This document shows, in pieces, positions 53,154 through 61,194 of a stretch of 64,000 nt of DNA. Under the pieces are notes generated by a model that saw only the letters and a program-made list of their open reading frames with translations, was not told where the DNA came from and did no database searches. Each line of letters begins with the position of its first letter. Positions within the stretch are counted from its first letter, which is position 1. The stretch is taken from positions 2,528,001 to 2,592,000 of the forward strand of contig NZ_OY762614.1 in NCBI RefSeq assembly GCF_963666145.1, written 5' to 3'. The translations under genes and the position numbers were made by a program. The stretch is from an uncultured Desulfobacter sp. Lineage in GTDB: Bacteria > Desulfobacterota > Desulfobacteria > Desulfobacterales > Desulfobacteraceae.

Positions 53154-53633
53154 ATGATACTTTTTCAAAAACTATGGAAAAATCATCCCACTATTAGTGG
53201 TGAAGACGATCTTCTCGATCATTCAGCATACCCAAATCAATGTGCGGTTAAAATGCATGCATGTCTCGAACGATCAGGCATTAGTTTAAAATCATTTCGT
53301 GGTGTTCGTTCATGGCAAAAAGAAAAACCAAGGTATGCTATCCGCGCTCAAGAACTTGCAAATTGGTTAGCCAGACCAGGAATACTTCCTGGCATACGAG
53401 TCAACAAGTTTGGAGGGAAAGAAGTATTTGAAAAGATTAATAACAAAAAAGGGATTATCTTCTTCCAAAATTACTGGGGACCGGGACATCAGGGCGATCA
53501 TATTGATCTTTGGAATGGTAGTCGGTTAACAGATTGGAAATCATGGGCAAGAATCCATCTATATATTTCATGGGAAGGAATATGGTCTGACTATAGAAAT
53601 TCGGACGCGGTCTGGTTCTGGGAGGTTCTATGA
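53154..53633 (+). CDS. Tae4-type T6SS amidase effector
   Basis: 159 residues, close to the usual Tae4 size. Tae4 enzymes cut the peptide cross-bridge of peptidoglycan after delivery by a type VI secretion system. Start ATG 53154 gives MILFQKLWKNHPTISGEDD. The catalytic Cys is in NQCAVKMHACL (about residue 32) and His-Asp in GDHIDLWNGSRLTDW (about 119-133). Conserved stretches are RAQELANWL and GIIFFQNYWG. No signal peptide is present. It is followed with a 4-base overlap by a membrane-protein gene. The junction GTTAGGC 10 bases upstream and the attC downstream make it a gene cassette. Confidence 0.88.
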   Translation: MILFQKLWKNHPTISGEDDLLDHSAYPNQCAVKMHACLERSGISLKSFRGVRSWQKEKPRYAIRAQELANWLARPGILPGIRVNKFGGKEVFEKINNKKGIIFFQNYWGPGHQGDHIDLWNGSRLTDWKSWARIHLYISWEGIWSDYRNSDAVWFWEVL

Positions 53634-53863
53634 GACGACTGCTATTGGTACTTTCAGGCTCATTTCTTCTTGGTTTGATTACCTATTTTCTCCTCGGTTT
53701 TGTGGCTGATTGGTATGGGCAAAAGCACATTCAAAGTGATGAGGATATTAGCAATATCTATCTTATTTTTTTGAGCGTATTATTCATGTCGATTATAATC
53801 GGTGCTATAGCAGGGAATTTTATACACAAAAGCCTAACGAAACGCTCCAGTGGACGCCCCTGA
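53630..53863 (+). CDS. Two-helix membrane protein, candidate immunity partner
   Basis: 77 residues, with helices about 5-26 and 45-67 and a short loop facing the periplasm or cytosol between them. Its ATG overlaps the effector stop (ATGA), so the two are co-translated. Effector-immunity pairs are usually arranged like this. It does not resemble the secreted periplasmic Tai4 proteins. The last residues (RSSGRP) are encoded by the attC site. The immunity role is inferred only from position. Confidence 0.6.
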   Translation: MRRLLLVLSGSFLLGLITYFLLGFVADWYGQKHIQSDEDISNIYLIFLSVLFMSIIIGAIAGNFIHKSLTKRSSGRP

Positions 53864-53889
53864 CGTCGCGCTACTGAGCGATACATTAG
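53832..53889 (+). repeat. attC-like site C
   Basis: Starts with GCCTAAC. The inner arms CGCTCCAGT and ACTGAGCG pair with one bulged C, the typical attC extrahelical base. The far arm is degenerate (CATTAG). It overlaps the end of the candidate immunity gene. Confidence 0.65.
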
Positions 53890-54823
53890 TCCGATATTAG
53901 ACATTCATAAAAATTACGTTGGAAAAGTTTAAAAACAACATTCTTTTAATATTCTGGTCAGAGAATGCCCAATTTGTCTATACTTTTTCAGGAGTTCAAA
54001 CATTCTCCCTGGCGTTGATTTGAACTGATAGTCCTACCTGGGCGTTACACTATTTGAATCTCGTCAAATCTTATTTGTTAAGCATCAATGCTAAATATAT
54101 TACAAAGATTATAGCCATATTAGTATGAAGAATATAAACCACAATACTGACAAGAACGGTGCCAGATATTTTGAAAACTTCATACTGTTTATGTGAAGGT
54201 GATCGTCATCAGGATCTATCAACCACCGCGTGATAAGTATATCCTTAAGCTCCTCTTTAACCGCTTTGTCATTAACTAGTTCGTACTGAAGCTTGCGCCA
54301 CATGTCTCATATGAAGTTTCTTGCCTGATAAATTCTAAAGATTCTTTTGGGTTCATCATTTCATCCCGATCCAGAACAAAAAGATATATAGTCCTGTCTA
54401 TTCCTTATGTTATCTGACACTTAACCCTACATCCTTAATATCCGTATGATATCCAACCAAATTAAAATAGACCGATTCAATATCAGTTGGATTAATAATC
54501 ATTCATGACAGGTAAATGCAAGGGTAAACTTTTTATATACTTCAGTTGAATTATACTGACGGCTCCGGAAGCGACGGATATGTCTATAAAAGCTCGTTTT
54601 TCGGGATGCGACGATGGGCACAACATATTGTACTTTTCTTTATTCTTTTGAGGGAGGATAATAATATATTAAATTTATTCTTGCCTTTCGTTGTCAGGAA
54701 TGGTTAATCTCCAATTAAATTGAATTTTAACATCAACCAGTTTCATTAAAAAAATACATAGGCAGAATACGCCTATCACCATATTGGCCCATTCTGTCTA
54801 TTTCACTGTTATGTTTAAACAAA
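53890..54823. other. Cassette-cluster gap with weak features
   Basis: About 930 AT-rich bases. A 64-codon minus-strand frame at 54109-54303 (polar N-terminus, one C-terminal helix) has no other support. Just before the next gene, AGGCAGAAT (54760) and ATTCTGTCT form a 9-bp stem that may be a degenerate attC arm pair ending at GTTATG. Confidence 0.4.
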
Positions 54824-55219
54824 ATGCCCAATGAAAATGACATAATCTGCTCAAGCTGTGAAAAAATTTACAAATGGATGCCTAAAGGCAAGCTGACTTG
54901 TAGTTGCGGCCATTCCATCCAAGCAGACGGTAAAAATTTGGAACAGTTCCAAAATTACCAGCCACAGAAGGAATCTTTAAAAGATCGGTTACCGAGTTTA
55001 ATTGAAATCCTGCTTGCAATTGGTATTCTAATTATCCCTGTTTCCTTTTTTCTTAGGTTCAAATATGGCGCCCAATGGTTAGAAGCGGAGAATAATTTTT
55101 TCTCAAAGCTGTTGGGGATAAGCCCTGAATTTTATGAAATCATTAAAATTTTTACTTTTATTTTAGCATTTGTTGTCTGGTTAATTTGGCGTAGAAAAAA
55201 ACAAAAAAATCAAACATAA
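54824..55219 (+). CDS. Zinc-ribbon membrane protein (cassette gene)
   Basis: 131 residues. An N-terminal zinc ribbon (CSSCEKIYKW...CSCG, about 9-29) is followed by a polar stretch, helices at about 59-78 and 103-122, and a basic tail (RRKKQKNQ). Its stop lies inside an attC-like site, which marks it as an integron cassette gene. Function is unknown; a similar zinc-ribbon-plus-helix layout occurs in the minus-strand gene at 56448. Confidence 0.6.
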   Translation: MPNENDIICSSCEKIYKWMPKGKLTCSCGHSIQADGKNLEQFQNYQPQKESLKDRLPSLIEILLAIGILIIPVSFFLRFKYGAQWLEAENNFFSKLLGISPEFYEIIKIFTFILAFVVWLIWRRKKQKNQT

Positions 55220-55300
55220 CCAGTCACTGGACAGGACCGCGAGCAACTCAGCCGCTTTTTTCAAGTGCCGTGGCGCGGCCCGTCAGTTCAACCGTTAGCC
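55214..55300 (+). repeat. attC-like site D
   Basis: Outer arms ATAAC and GTTAG. Inner arms CTGGACAGGACCGCG and CGCGGCCCGTCAG pair along their length with bulged bases, as attC bottom strands do. The next cassette gene starts 4 bases after GTTAGCC. Confidence 0.75.
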
Positions 55301-55304
55301 GTAT

Positions 55305-55664
55305 ATGAATATACCCATTTCAAAGCAAAAAAAACAACTTGAGTTACTAATACAAGCACTCGAACATTTGTGTACTCACTTACGTGTTGATAAAGATTGC
55401 CCGTGGACAGATCATTTTGAAAGGCAACTTAATAATGCAATGAATTTATTTCATAATGGTTTTACACAAGATGATTTGAATTCATTGTCATCTTCAGTTC
55501 GAAGCGTTTACGGTGGGATGGGTAGTTTTAATGATTATTATAACCCCAATTTCACTAAACAAAGAAACAAAATTATAGAGCAAATTGGTTCAAGTCTCGA
55601 TTTATCAGAAAAAGTCTATGAATATGCACTTGAGCTCAAAGTTATTGGCCGGATAAGCGGCTAA
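55305..55664 (+). CDS. Hypothetical cassette protein
   Basis: 119 residues, soluble and mostly helical, with a distinctive SVYGGMGSFNDYY near residue 67-79. It starts just after one attC-like site and ends inside the next, so the gene fills exactly one cassette. No function is known. It lacks signal peptide and metal motifs. Confidence 0.65.
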   Translation: MNIPISKQKKQLELLIQALEHLCTHLRVDKDCPWTDHFERQLNNAMNLFHNGFTQDDLNSLSSSVRSVYGGMGSFNDYYNPNFTKQRNKIIEQIGSSLDLSEKVYEYALELKVIGRISG

Positions 55665-55787
55665 CAAGCCCCTTCCACTCGGACCGGGCTACAGCGGCGC
55701 ACTTTTGAGCGCTGTTTTAATTCAACCTTTTTCGCTCTTCGGCGGTTTTCGTGGTTCCCCGCCTGGCCGGTGAAGGGCACGTTACAT
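55659..55787 (+). repeat. attC-like site E (long, VCR-like)
   Basis: About 129 bases from GGCTAAC to CGTTAC. The arms GCCCCTTCCACTCGGACC and GGCCGGTGAAGGGC pair with regularly spaced bulges, a strong attC signature. The length resembles the long attC sites of Vibrio-type integrons. Confidence 0.75.
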
Positions 55788-55914
55788 TTAATACATTATT
55801 TTCGTTACCGCTCGAAGATCCGCCAGAATCAATTTTATAGAACAAATTCTTGAATTAAAATAGGCGGCTAATTCATGGCAGATCCAGGGAGCTTTTTAAT
55901 GTATAAATGAATTT

Positions 55915-56229
55915 TTAACTTGTGAAAAAATTTTTGCTTTTCATCCATTCAGAGAGAATTTTTGAATAGAACCAGAAGCAAAGAAATGCGCTAAAATTAC
56001 CCAAAAAGCCAAACAAAGCCCATTCAAAATTGCTTGAAGCGGATTTCTTATATAGGTATCTACCACATAAAAAATTAATTAATGAAAGCACTATTAAGCA
56101 TAACACCCCAAAATACAATTGGATTTTCCCTTGTTTGGCAAATTGTATCATTGAAAAAACCCCACACGAATAGCTGAAAAAAATGCTCGAAATTAAGAAA
56201 GATTTCATTTTATGTTTAGCCCTTATCAT
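55915..56229 (-). CDS. Small three-helix membrane protein
   Basis: 104 residues, with hydrophobic helices about 10-28, 35-53 and 67-90. It ends in a charged tail (EWMKSKNFFTS). Its start overlaps the end of the frame upstream by 14 bases, which suggests the two are expressed together. No family was recognised. Codon use is AT-rich like the rest of the cassette region. Confidence 0.45.
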   Translation of the reverse strand: MIRAKHKMKSFLISSIFFSYSCGVFSMIQFAKQGKIQLYFGVLCLIVLSLINFLCGRYLYKKSASSNFEWALFGFLGNFSAFLCFWFYSKILSEWMKSKNFFTS

Positions 56230-56419
56230 TGAAGTTTTTGTTTTCCAACCCGAGTGTCTTTCTGCCTTTGAAAATCAAATAAGCCCCAAATGGTGTTCCG
56301 AAGCTGCAAATCCAAAGATCCCATTTACCAAAAAAATCTTCAAGGAGACTTATAGACGAAAGAGAAACCAAGAAAATAGCGAAACCAACTATATGATAGA
56401 AATTGCCTTTTGATATCAT
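56216..56419 (-). CDS. Small two-helix membrane protein
   Basis: 67 residues with helices about 8-27 and 34-50, ending in a charged tail. It lies upstream of and overlaps the 104-residue membrane protein. No ribosome site stands out and no family was recognised, so the call is weak. The two frames could also be one membrane-protein gene with a frameshift, since together they give about 165 residues of continuous helical protein. Confidence 0.4.
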   Translation of the reverse strand: MISKGNFYHIVGFAIFLVSLSSISLLEDFFGKWDLWICSFGTPFGAYLIFKGRKTLGLENKNFNDKG

Positions 56420-56447
56420 GACAGAAAAGCTCCCAATGCAATTTTCC

Positions 56448-56711
56448 TTATAATGGTTTTCCCAATTCGTTAGTCTTTACTGAACATTTGGGACACCAGT
56501 ATACATATTTATCCTTTTTTAGGAGAAATATAATCCCCCCAATAATCAAGGCAAAAAAAGTTACAAATGGAACAAAACTTCCAGGGGCAATTATCCCAGT
56601 TATTATAAACATTGAAATTGCCAAAGACAAAGAAAGCAGTCCACGTTTTCTTAAATCGATTATTTTTATTTTCGAATGACAATTTAGACAGTTTAAATCC
56701 CTTTGTCCCAT
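56448..56711 (-). CDS. Zinc-ribbon two-helix membrane protein
   Basis: 87 residues from ATG 56711; the in-frame codon further upstream is only ATT. A CxxC pair (LNCLNCHSK, about 6-11) and a second near the C-terminus (YWCPKCSVK) bracket two membrane helices (about 26-46 and 48-66), so the zinc site is likely formed by both termini on the cytosolic side. It is followed closely by two more membrane frames. Function is unknown. Confidence 0.5.
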   Translation of the reverse strand: MGQRDLNCLNCHSKIKIIDLRKRGLLSLSLAISMFIITGIIAPGSFVPFVTFFALIIGGIIFLLKKDKYVYWCPKCSVKTNELGKPL

Positions 56712-56796
56712 TTCTTTATTAGATATCAGAATGAGTGTTGAAAATTTTATAAAAGCATAAATCAATTTTATTGGAGATTAAACATCCCCGGCAGGG

Positions 56797-56860
56797 AAAC
56801 GCAAGATTAAATTTTATAGAACATTAAATGAATTCCTGATCCCCTTGACATCTTGCGTTT
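56797..56860. repeat. 11-bp inverted repeat
   Basis: AAACGCAAGAT and ATCTTGCGTTT are perfect complements 42 bases apart, just outside the left boundary of the second phage. It could be a terminator stem or an end remnant. The sequence TTTTATAGAACA lies inside. Confidence 0.45.
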
Positions 56861-56983
56861 TCATTCTAAAAAAAATGAAAATTTGTAAAGTATTCATCCA
56901 GAATAAAAACCACCTAAACCCTTAAACATATGACGATTTCATTTGGAAAAATTTGAAAAAATCATCAAATATTCACACAGATG

Positions 56984-57341
56984 AAAAAATGCCTTCGGCT
57001 ATCGAAGCCGCTTCGCCGATATCTCTTAGGCCGTAATATCTGAACATTGCGTAAAGCGTTTTCGCGTGCACTGCAATCATGCTTGAGCCGGAATCCCTCC
57101 CCTGCGTATGGTAACGTTGGGAATCCGGGTATAAACCTCCCGTCTCGATAAACCTCTTTATTCCAGCTTAGCTCCCGGAATCCTCCCGAAGTGTTGCGTT
57201 CACGTGCGCCAATCGAAGCCTCTGGGTTCCGGGCTCTTTCCATCTCCCTGTGTTACTACCCTCAACCCCTTCTTAAAAACCCAAAATGTAAAGCGTTTCC
57301 ATAACAAACCAAGCTTATCGCCCACAGGCGCCAAGGGCGTT
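56984..57341 (-). ncRNA. Conserved structured block, second copy
   Basis: Matches 45844-46203 over its whole length, with scattered changes and small indels that break any long frame. It keeps both repeats (AAACGCTTTAC, GGCTTCGATAG) and the final stem with its T run. It lies downstream of repressor 2 and reads in the same direction as it. Confidence 0.55.
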
Positions 57342-57375
57342 AGGATTTCCATATTATATTTTTTGCGTCTTTTTT

Positions 57376-57429
57376 TTATGTATAATGCTTTTCATCTCCA
57401 GAAAAACTGCTTTTTAATAACTCAACCAT
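57376..57429 (-). CDS. 17-residue conserved micro-ORF, second copy
   Basis: Encodes MVELLKSSFSGDEKHYT, one residue different from the first copy, with GGGGGG upstream at the same spacing. It lies between repressor 2 and the conserved block. Confidence 0.55.
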   Translation of the reverse strand: MVELLKSSFSGDEKHYT

Positions 57430-57465
57430 AATCATCCCCCCAAATTATAAAAATGTTGTCGATTA

Positions 57466-57921
57466 TCAGATATGGTCTTTTTCTTCGGTAAGTTCCCCCA
57501 AGGTTTTATTCTCTGGAACAGCAATTAATGGGCTTGGGGTCGCCCCTTCTTTTAATTTGTCTGCAATGAATTCTAAATCAGCGACTGTCCTACGAAAGGT
57601 TTGTTCATCTATATTTTCGATTTTTAAAAGCGCGTTTATGGCGTCTTGTCCTTTTTGGGGTATTTTAAAATTGTTATTAATTTCATTATTTCCAATTTGT
57701 TCCCCCCATAAAAAATAATCTACGCTTTTTCCTGTTATTTGCGACACAGCTATTATGTATTCGAGCGACGGTTTTTGTTTGGTTTTCCCATGAATATTGG
57801 AAACGACATTTATAGAAACACCTAATTTATTAGCCCATATTCCTGGTTTAATATCTTTCTTGAATTCTTCGATTCGCGCCCTAATCTCATCAAAATTCAA
57901 GCTGACATTAATTTTTTTCAT
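57466..57921 (-). CDS. Phage repressor 2
   Basis: 151 residues. The N-terminal Cro/CI-type helix-turn-helix (WANKLGVSINVVSNIHGKTK, about 29-48) is unrelated to that of repressor 1. From PQKGQDAINALLKIE (about 88) to the end the two proteins are closely similar. A shared C-terminal domain with a different DNA-binding head points to different immunity. The promoter side carries a 9-bp inverted repeat pair that may be its operator. Confidence 0.75.
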   Translation of the reverse strand: MKKINVSLNFDEIRARIEEFKKDIKPGIWANKLGVSINVVSNIHGKTKQKPSLEYIIAVSQITGKSVDYFLWGEQIGNNEINNNFKIPQKGQDAINALLKIENIDEQTFRRTVADLEFIADKLKEGATPSPLIAVPENKTLGELTEEKDHI

Positions 57922-57939
57922 AAAAATATAAAAATACTC

Positions 57940-57988
57940 TTGATTTAATACACGATAAATGTAAATAATTCAGCACAACTTAAATCAA
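57940..57988. promoter_or_regulatory. Candidate operator pair for repressor 2
   Basis: TTGATTTAA (57940-57948) and TTAAATCAA (57980-57988) are exact inverted copies 40 bases apart in the divergent region between repressor 2 and the phage operon. Neither is present in the first phage, whose sequence departs from this one right at this region. Confidence 0.5.
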
Positions 57989-58114
57989 CCTTTTTTAAAA
58001 AGGACAAACACATGCCCAAGTTGTCAGCCTATCATTTTTTATATCCCACATCAAAACAATTCCCCTATAGGTGTCTTGGTTTTTGCACGGGCATGCGTTT
58101 TCCCGAGACATCTT

Positions 58115-58153
58115 ACCCCCTGGCATATGGTGTTGGCAGCACCGCCAGGGGGT
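58115..58153 (+). terminator. Conserved leader hairpin, second copy
   Basis: The same ACCCCCTGGC/GCCAGGGGGT stem as at 44997, followed by TTTTCTTTTCTT, 35 bases before the zinc-ribbon gene. The neighbouring TGTCTTGG/CCGAGACA stem is also kept. Confidence 0.7.
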
Positions 58154-58188
58154 TTTCTTTTCTTACAATGCAAAGGATGAATTAAAAA

Positions 58189-58611
58189 ATGGTCTCTTTT
58201 CATTGGAAATACAAAGACGAGATTCAGCATTGCTCGGAATGTGGAAAACAAATGTCATCGTTTGAAATCGGCCTTGACCATGACCTTTGTTCAGATTGCC
58301 GCGCCTACCATCAGGATGAAAAGGAAGCAGAGATAAGGCGGCTTGAATCACGGCTTGCCGATACAGATGAAAATCAGCGGCTTGCAGACGAAGAGATCCG
58401 CAATCTCCTGGAAAATAGGTCCAATGAAGACTTCAGTGATTTCCCGCATTCCGAATACAACGACAATGAGCTTCCCAATTCTGAAGATCGTCCATGGGGA
58501 GAATACGAAAGAGAACGTTCCCGGGAAGCAGATGAATCAGCCGACGAATATTTAGATGACTACGTGGATTCCTGGTTTGATGACTCTGATGACGAGCTTC
58601 AAATACTGTAA
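58189..58611 (+). CDS. Zinc-ribbon protein, tail replaced by transposon
   Basis: 140 residues, identical to the first-phage protein over about the first 133. The transposon enters after the codons for WFDDSD, so the last residues (DELQIL) and the stop come from its left end. The zinc ribbon (CSECGKQM...CSDC) and nearly all of the acidic tail remain, so it may still work. The insertion also separates it from the downstream RHH and rep genes. Confidence 0.7.
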   Translation: MVSFHWKYKDEIQHCSECGKQMSSFEIGLDHDLCSDCRAYHQDEKEAEIRRLESRLADTDENQRLADEEIRNLLENRSNEDFSDFPHSEYNDNELPNSEDRPWGEYERERSREADESADEYLDDYVDSWFDDSDDELQIL

Positions 58612-58721
58612 CGGTGTTGAGGCTTGCCCCACCAAACAAGAAGCATATATTTTCAATGTGATTTAAGTGAGTTAAACGAAAGTGCCATCAAAAACGAAGT
58701 TACAAAATAATGTAACGGTAC
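58590..58721. repeat. Transposon left end with TGTAACG repeats
   Basis: TGTAACG occurs 19 bases in from the tip and again near 58711 as AATAATGTAACGG. The right end has the inverse at 62836-62842 (again beside ATTATT) and 62871-62877. These are probably transposase binding sites. The remaining bases up to the ATPase gene (to 58870) hold nothing else recognised. Confidence 0.65.
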
Positions 58722-58870
58722 ACTAAAAAATCAAAAATGATCTGTGGTTTCAAAATTTTAAAGGTAGAACAAGCATCAAGCGGCATCCTTAATATAAGAA
58801 AGAGACACCACCAGGCCATCCTCGGCGTAACCAAAGGTGGCCTGTTCGTACAGATAAATTGTGATAAGGA

Positions 58871-59533
58871 TTACTGGGGAGGGAGATCGGATATAAATTC
58901 CAGAGCAAGGTTGATATCAACAAAGTTGTGATTCAACTCCTTTGCCCTGTCCTGGCAGTCTGTACATATTTCTTTAAATTTTCTCATGTCGCCTTTGACG
59001 GCCATATAAATTTGTTCAACGGCTTCCTGCTGGATATCTTTGTATTTTTCGATGAAGTCTTCGACCTCTATGGGGTATAAAATCAGAGTTTTGAGCCGGC
59101 TGAGTATATCGGGATGATTCCGGCTCAGATGGGTTCTGACCTTTGGGAGCCCTGCAAATACGATGGGAACACCGGCATCAATAATTCGTTTGAGATATGG
59201 CCAGACCCGGGAGTCCAGATCATTGGCTTCATCTATGATGATAAAACAATTGGATAGGTTGCAGATCGTTTTCAGGTACTGGGGAGTCCGGCGGTAGGTG
59301 GCGGTGGCCTCATAATTCAATTCCTTGAGTATGGATGCCAGGGTTTCATGGATGTTGAACAGAGACTCGACCCATACGGCATGGAGCTTTTTAGGCCGCA
59401 GCAGTTTTAAAAACCGAGTTTTTCCTGCGCCAAAATCTCCTTCAATGAGTACGCTTTGGCCCCTGTATATCCTATTATAAGTGGCAGACAGGTATGAGAC
59501 TCTTCGTTTATCACTGATAAAATCCTCTTTCAT
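58871..59533 (-). CDS. TnsC/MuB-like AAA+ transposition ATPase
   Basis: 220 residues from ATG 59533, which overlaps the transposase stop (ATGA) and follows GGAG at 8 bases. Walker A GDFGAGKT lies near residue 31-38, Walker B CFIIIDEAND near 98-107, and a sensor-like VFAGLPKVRTHLSR beyond it. Such ATPases pick the target and activate the DDE transposase. It is the last gene of the transposon operon, next to the left end. Confidence 0.85.
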   Translation of the reverse strand: MKEDFISDKRRVSYLSATYNRIYRGQSVLIEGDFGAGKTRFLKLLRPKKLHAVWVESLFNIHETLASILKELNYEATATYRRTPQYLKTICNLSNCFIIIDEANDLDSRVWPYLKRIIDAGVPIVFAGLPKVRTHLSRNHPDILSRLKTLILYPIEVEDFIEKYKDIQQEAVEQIYMAVKGDMRKFKEICTDCQDRAKELNHNFVDINLALEFISDLPPQ

Positions 59534-61194
59534 GTCATATCTCCGAGGGATGCATAAGTCGCCACTCGATTCGTAGTTAACGATTTTTGGCAATCAAGCA
59601 TAAATGCATTGAACAAAGCCTGTTTTTTACGTTCCTCAGGCTGGTCCATTTTTTTCATGTAATCTGCGTACCTTGATTGATTATGATGAAGTACTTGCTC
59701 CGCCCGGGATAGGGAAAGGCCCTTATGGTAAACTTCGATTAAAATAGGCCGGTCAACGGCCATATTGTGCTTTTCCAAAAGAGCGATAATGGTGTCGAGT
59801 TCATCGGGCACAGGATCAGGCGCTGGTGCAGGTGGCCTGTCAAACGGCTTTTTTGCAATGGCTTCGCCCAGAAGTATTCCGTCTTCACTGGGCTCAAAGA
59901 TAAAAAGTTTGTCCCTGTATCTGGATATCTTTACCGGTGTACTTTTATGCTTGCTGAACCGGTCTGCACCACTGGTCACATAAAAATCGCGTTTGTCATG
60001 GCGGATAGTTCTGTTCTTGGATACGGTGGCTTTGATTTTTCTGTAACCATATTTCATATATTCTTGAACCTGCTCCGGGATAAAATTCAGGGTGTCTGCC
60101 TGGTTTGACAAAAAATCATCAAACTTCTGTGCCGGCACCCAGGCACTGACCACGCCGTCTTCAGTAAAATAATGTTGTGTATGATTATGTTCGTCACGGT
60201 ATTGGCGGAGCACAGTGCTGCTTCTCAATTCATCAAGGGTGATATCAAGTAGGGTTACAGTGACTTTTTCCTTTCTTCCCCGTTTGAAGTTATACTCGGT
60301 AACGGTTTTCACAATCCTGTCCTCAAAGGCTTTGATAATCCGTATTTCAAAATTATGCAGGCTCCGGTGTGAAGATTCCAGATGCGCCTTATCTTTTGGT
60401 GAATGCGCCCTTGAAAAATCCGGCGCCAAATAAAAACCGCCTGGCGTAGAATGCGCAAGGTTAATGGCATTAATGGGACGCTTTAAATTTAAAAATCCCT
60501 TTGCCTGGTCGGGCCTGATGCCGATTGTTTTCAAAGGAAAAGGGGTGCATAACAAAAAACGGGTAAAAAGGTCCACAGAGTTCAGATTACTTTCGGTAAA
60601 ATAGAATTCCAGGATGAACAGCTTCCTGGAACCGGTATCAAATATTTCAATCACCTGCGGTTTCTGCCAGTTTCCACGTTCATCTCTGATTCTTAAATAT
60701 TGGAACTTGCAACCGTCAACCTGGATCAAGGCAAACACCGGAACCGATTTGAAGCTATAACGTGCCGGTGACGGCTCCTGATCGTCCTCTTTTTCCAGAT
60801 AAAATTTGAGATTCTCCCTTTTGGCGCATCGCCGAAGTGCCGGAAGGCTGATTGTTTTACCCAACTCTTCCTCGAGCCAGCAGTGGTAATTTTTAATGGT
60901 CCTGGCTCTTCGGGTGATAAAAATGAACCCCTGAGATGACGGATCGCATGACGCCTTGACCATTTCAATAAACCGCCTTTTTGTTTGCTCGTCTATAACC
61001 TTGGGGCGCCCGCTGCACTTGCGGCCATCCATAATTCCTTTTTCAACCAGCAAAAGGGGTACCGGGATAATCCCGGTTTTCTTGTACTGGTCCTTGTAAT
61101 ATTTTTTGGATCTTCTCTTGGCAGATCCGATTTTATTCATGATTTTTTTATGCAGCAGTAAATGGAAGCGGTCGTCAATGCTCAGGTCATCCAT
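59530..61194 (-). CDS. DDE (rve/Mu-type) transposase
   Basis: 554 residues from ATG 61194; its start overlaps the preceding gene by 8 bases. The N-terminal part is helical and basic (DNA-binding). The integrase core has Asp in ALIQVDGCKF (about 187), Asp in GIRPDQAKGF (about 254) and Glu in DKAHLESSHRSL (about 293). A Mu-type C-terminal barrel follows (RTIRHDKRDFYVT, KLFIFEPSE). A C-terminal tail (about 475-554) probably contacts the ATPase. It resembles TnsB/Tn552-type transposases in general layout. Confidence 0.85.
   Translation of the reverse strand: MDDLSIDDRFHLLLHKKIMNKIGSAKRRSKKYYKDQYKKTGIIPVPLLLVEKGIMDGRKCSGRPKVIDEQTKRRFIEMVKASCDPSSQGFIFITRRARTIKNYHCWLEEELGKTISLPALRRCAKRENLKFYLEKEDDQEPSPARYSFKSVPVFALIQVDGCKFQYLRIRDERGNWQKPQVIEIFDTGSRKLFILEFYFTESNLNSVDLFTRFLLCTPFPLKTIGIRPDQAKGFLNLKRPINAINLAHSTPGGFYLAPDFSRAHSPKDKAHLESSHRSLHNFEIRIIKAFEDRIVKTVTEYNFKRGRKEKVTVTLLDITLDELRSSTVLRQYRDEHNHTQHYFTEDGVVSAWVPAQKFDDFLSNQADTLNFIPEQVQEYMKYGYRKIKATVSKNRTIRHDKRDFYVTSGADRFSKHKSTPVKISRYRDKLFIFEPSEDGILLGEAIAKKPFDRPPAPAPDPVPDELDTIIALLEKHNMAVDRPILIEVYHKGLSLSRAEQVLHHNQSRYADYMKKMDQPEERKKQALFNAFMLDCQKSLTTNRVATYASLGDMT

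Noticed and set aside
54109..54303. 64-codon minus-strand frame in the cassette gap
   Set aside because: It has a plausible C-terminal helix, but no ribosome site, family or clear cassette boundary supports it.
56965..57243. 92-residue open frame MERARNPEASIG... in the conserved block
   Set aside because: The matching frame in the other copy shifts and stops after an indel, so the conservation is not at protein level.
58737..58931. 64-codon frame at the left transposon end
   Set aside because: It overlaps the end of the ATPase gene on the other strand and has no ribosome site or recognisable domain.
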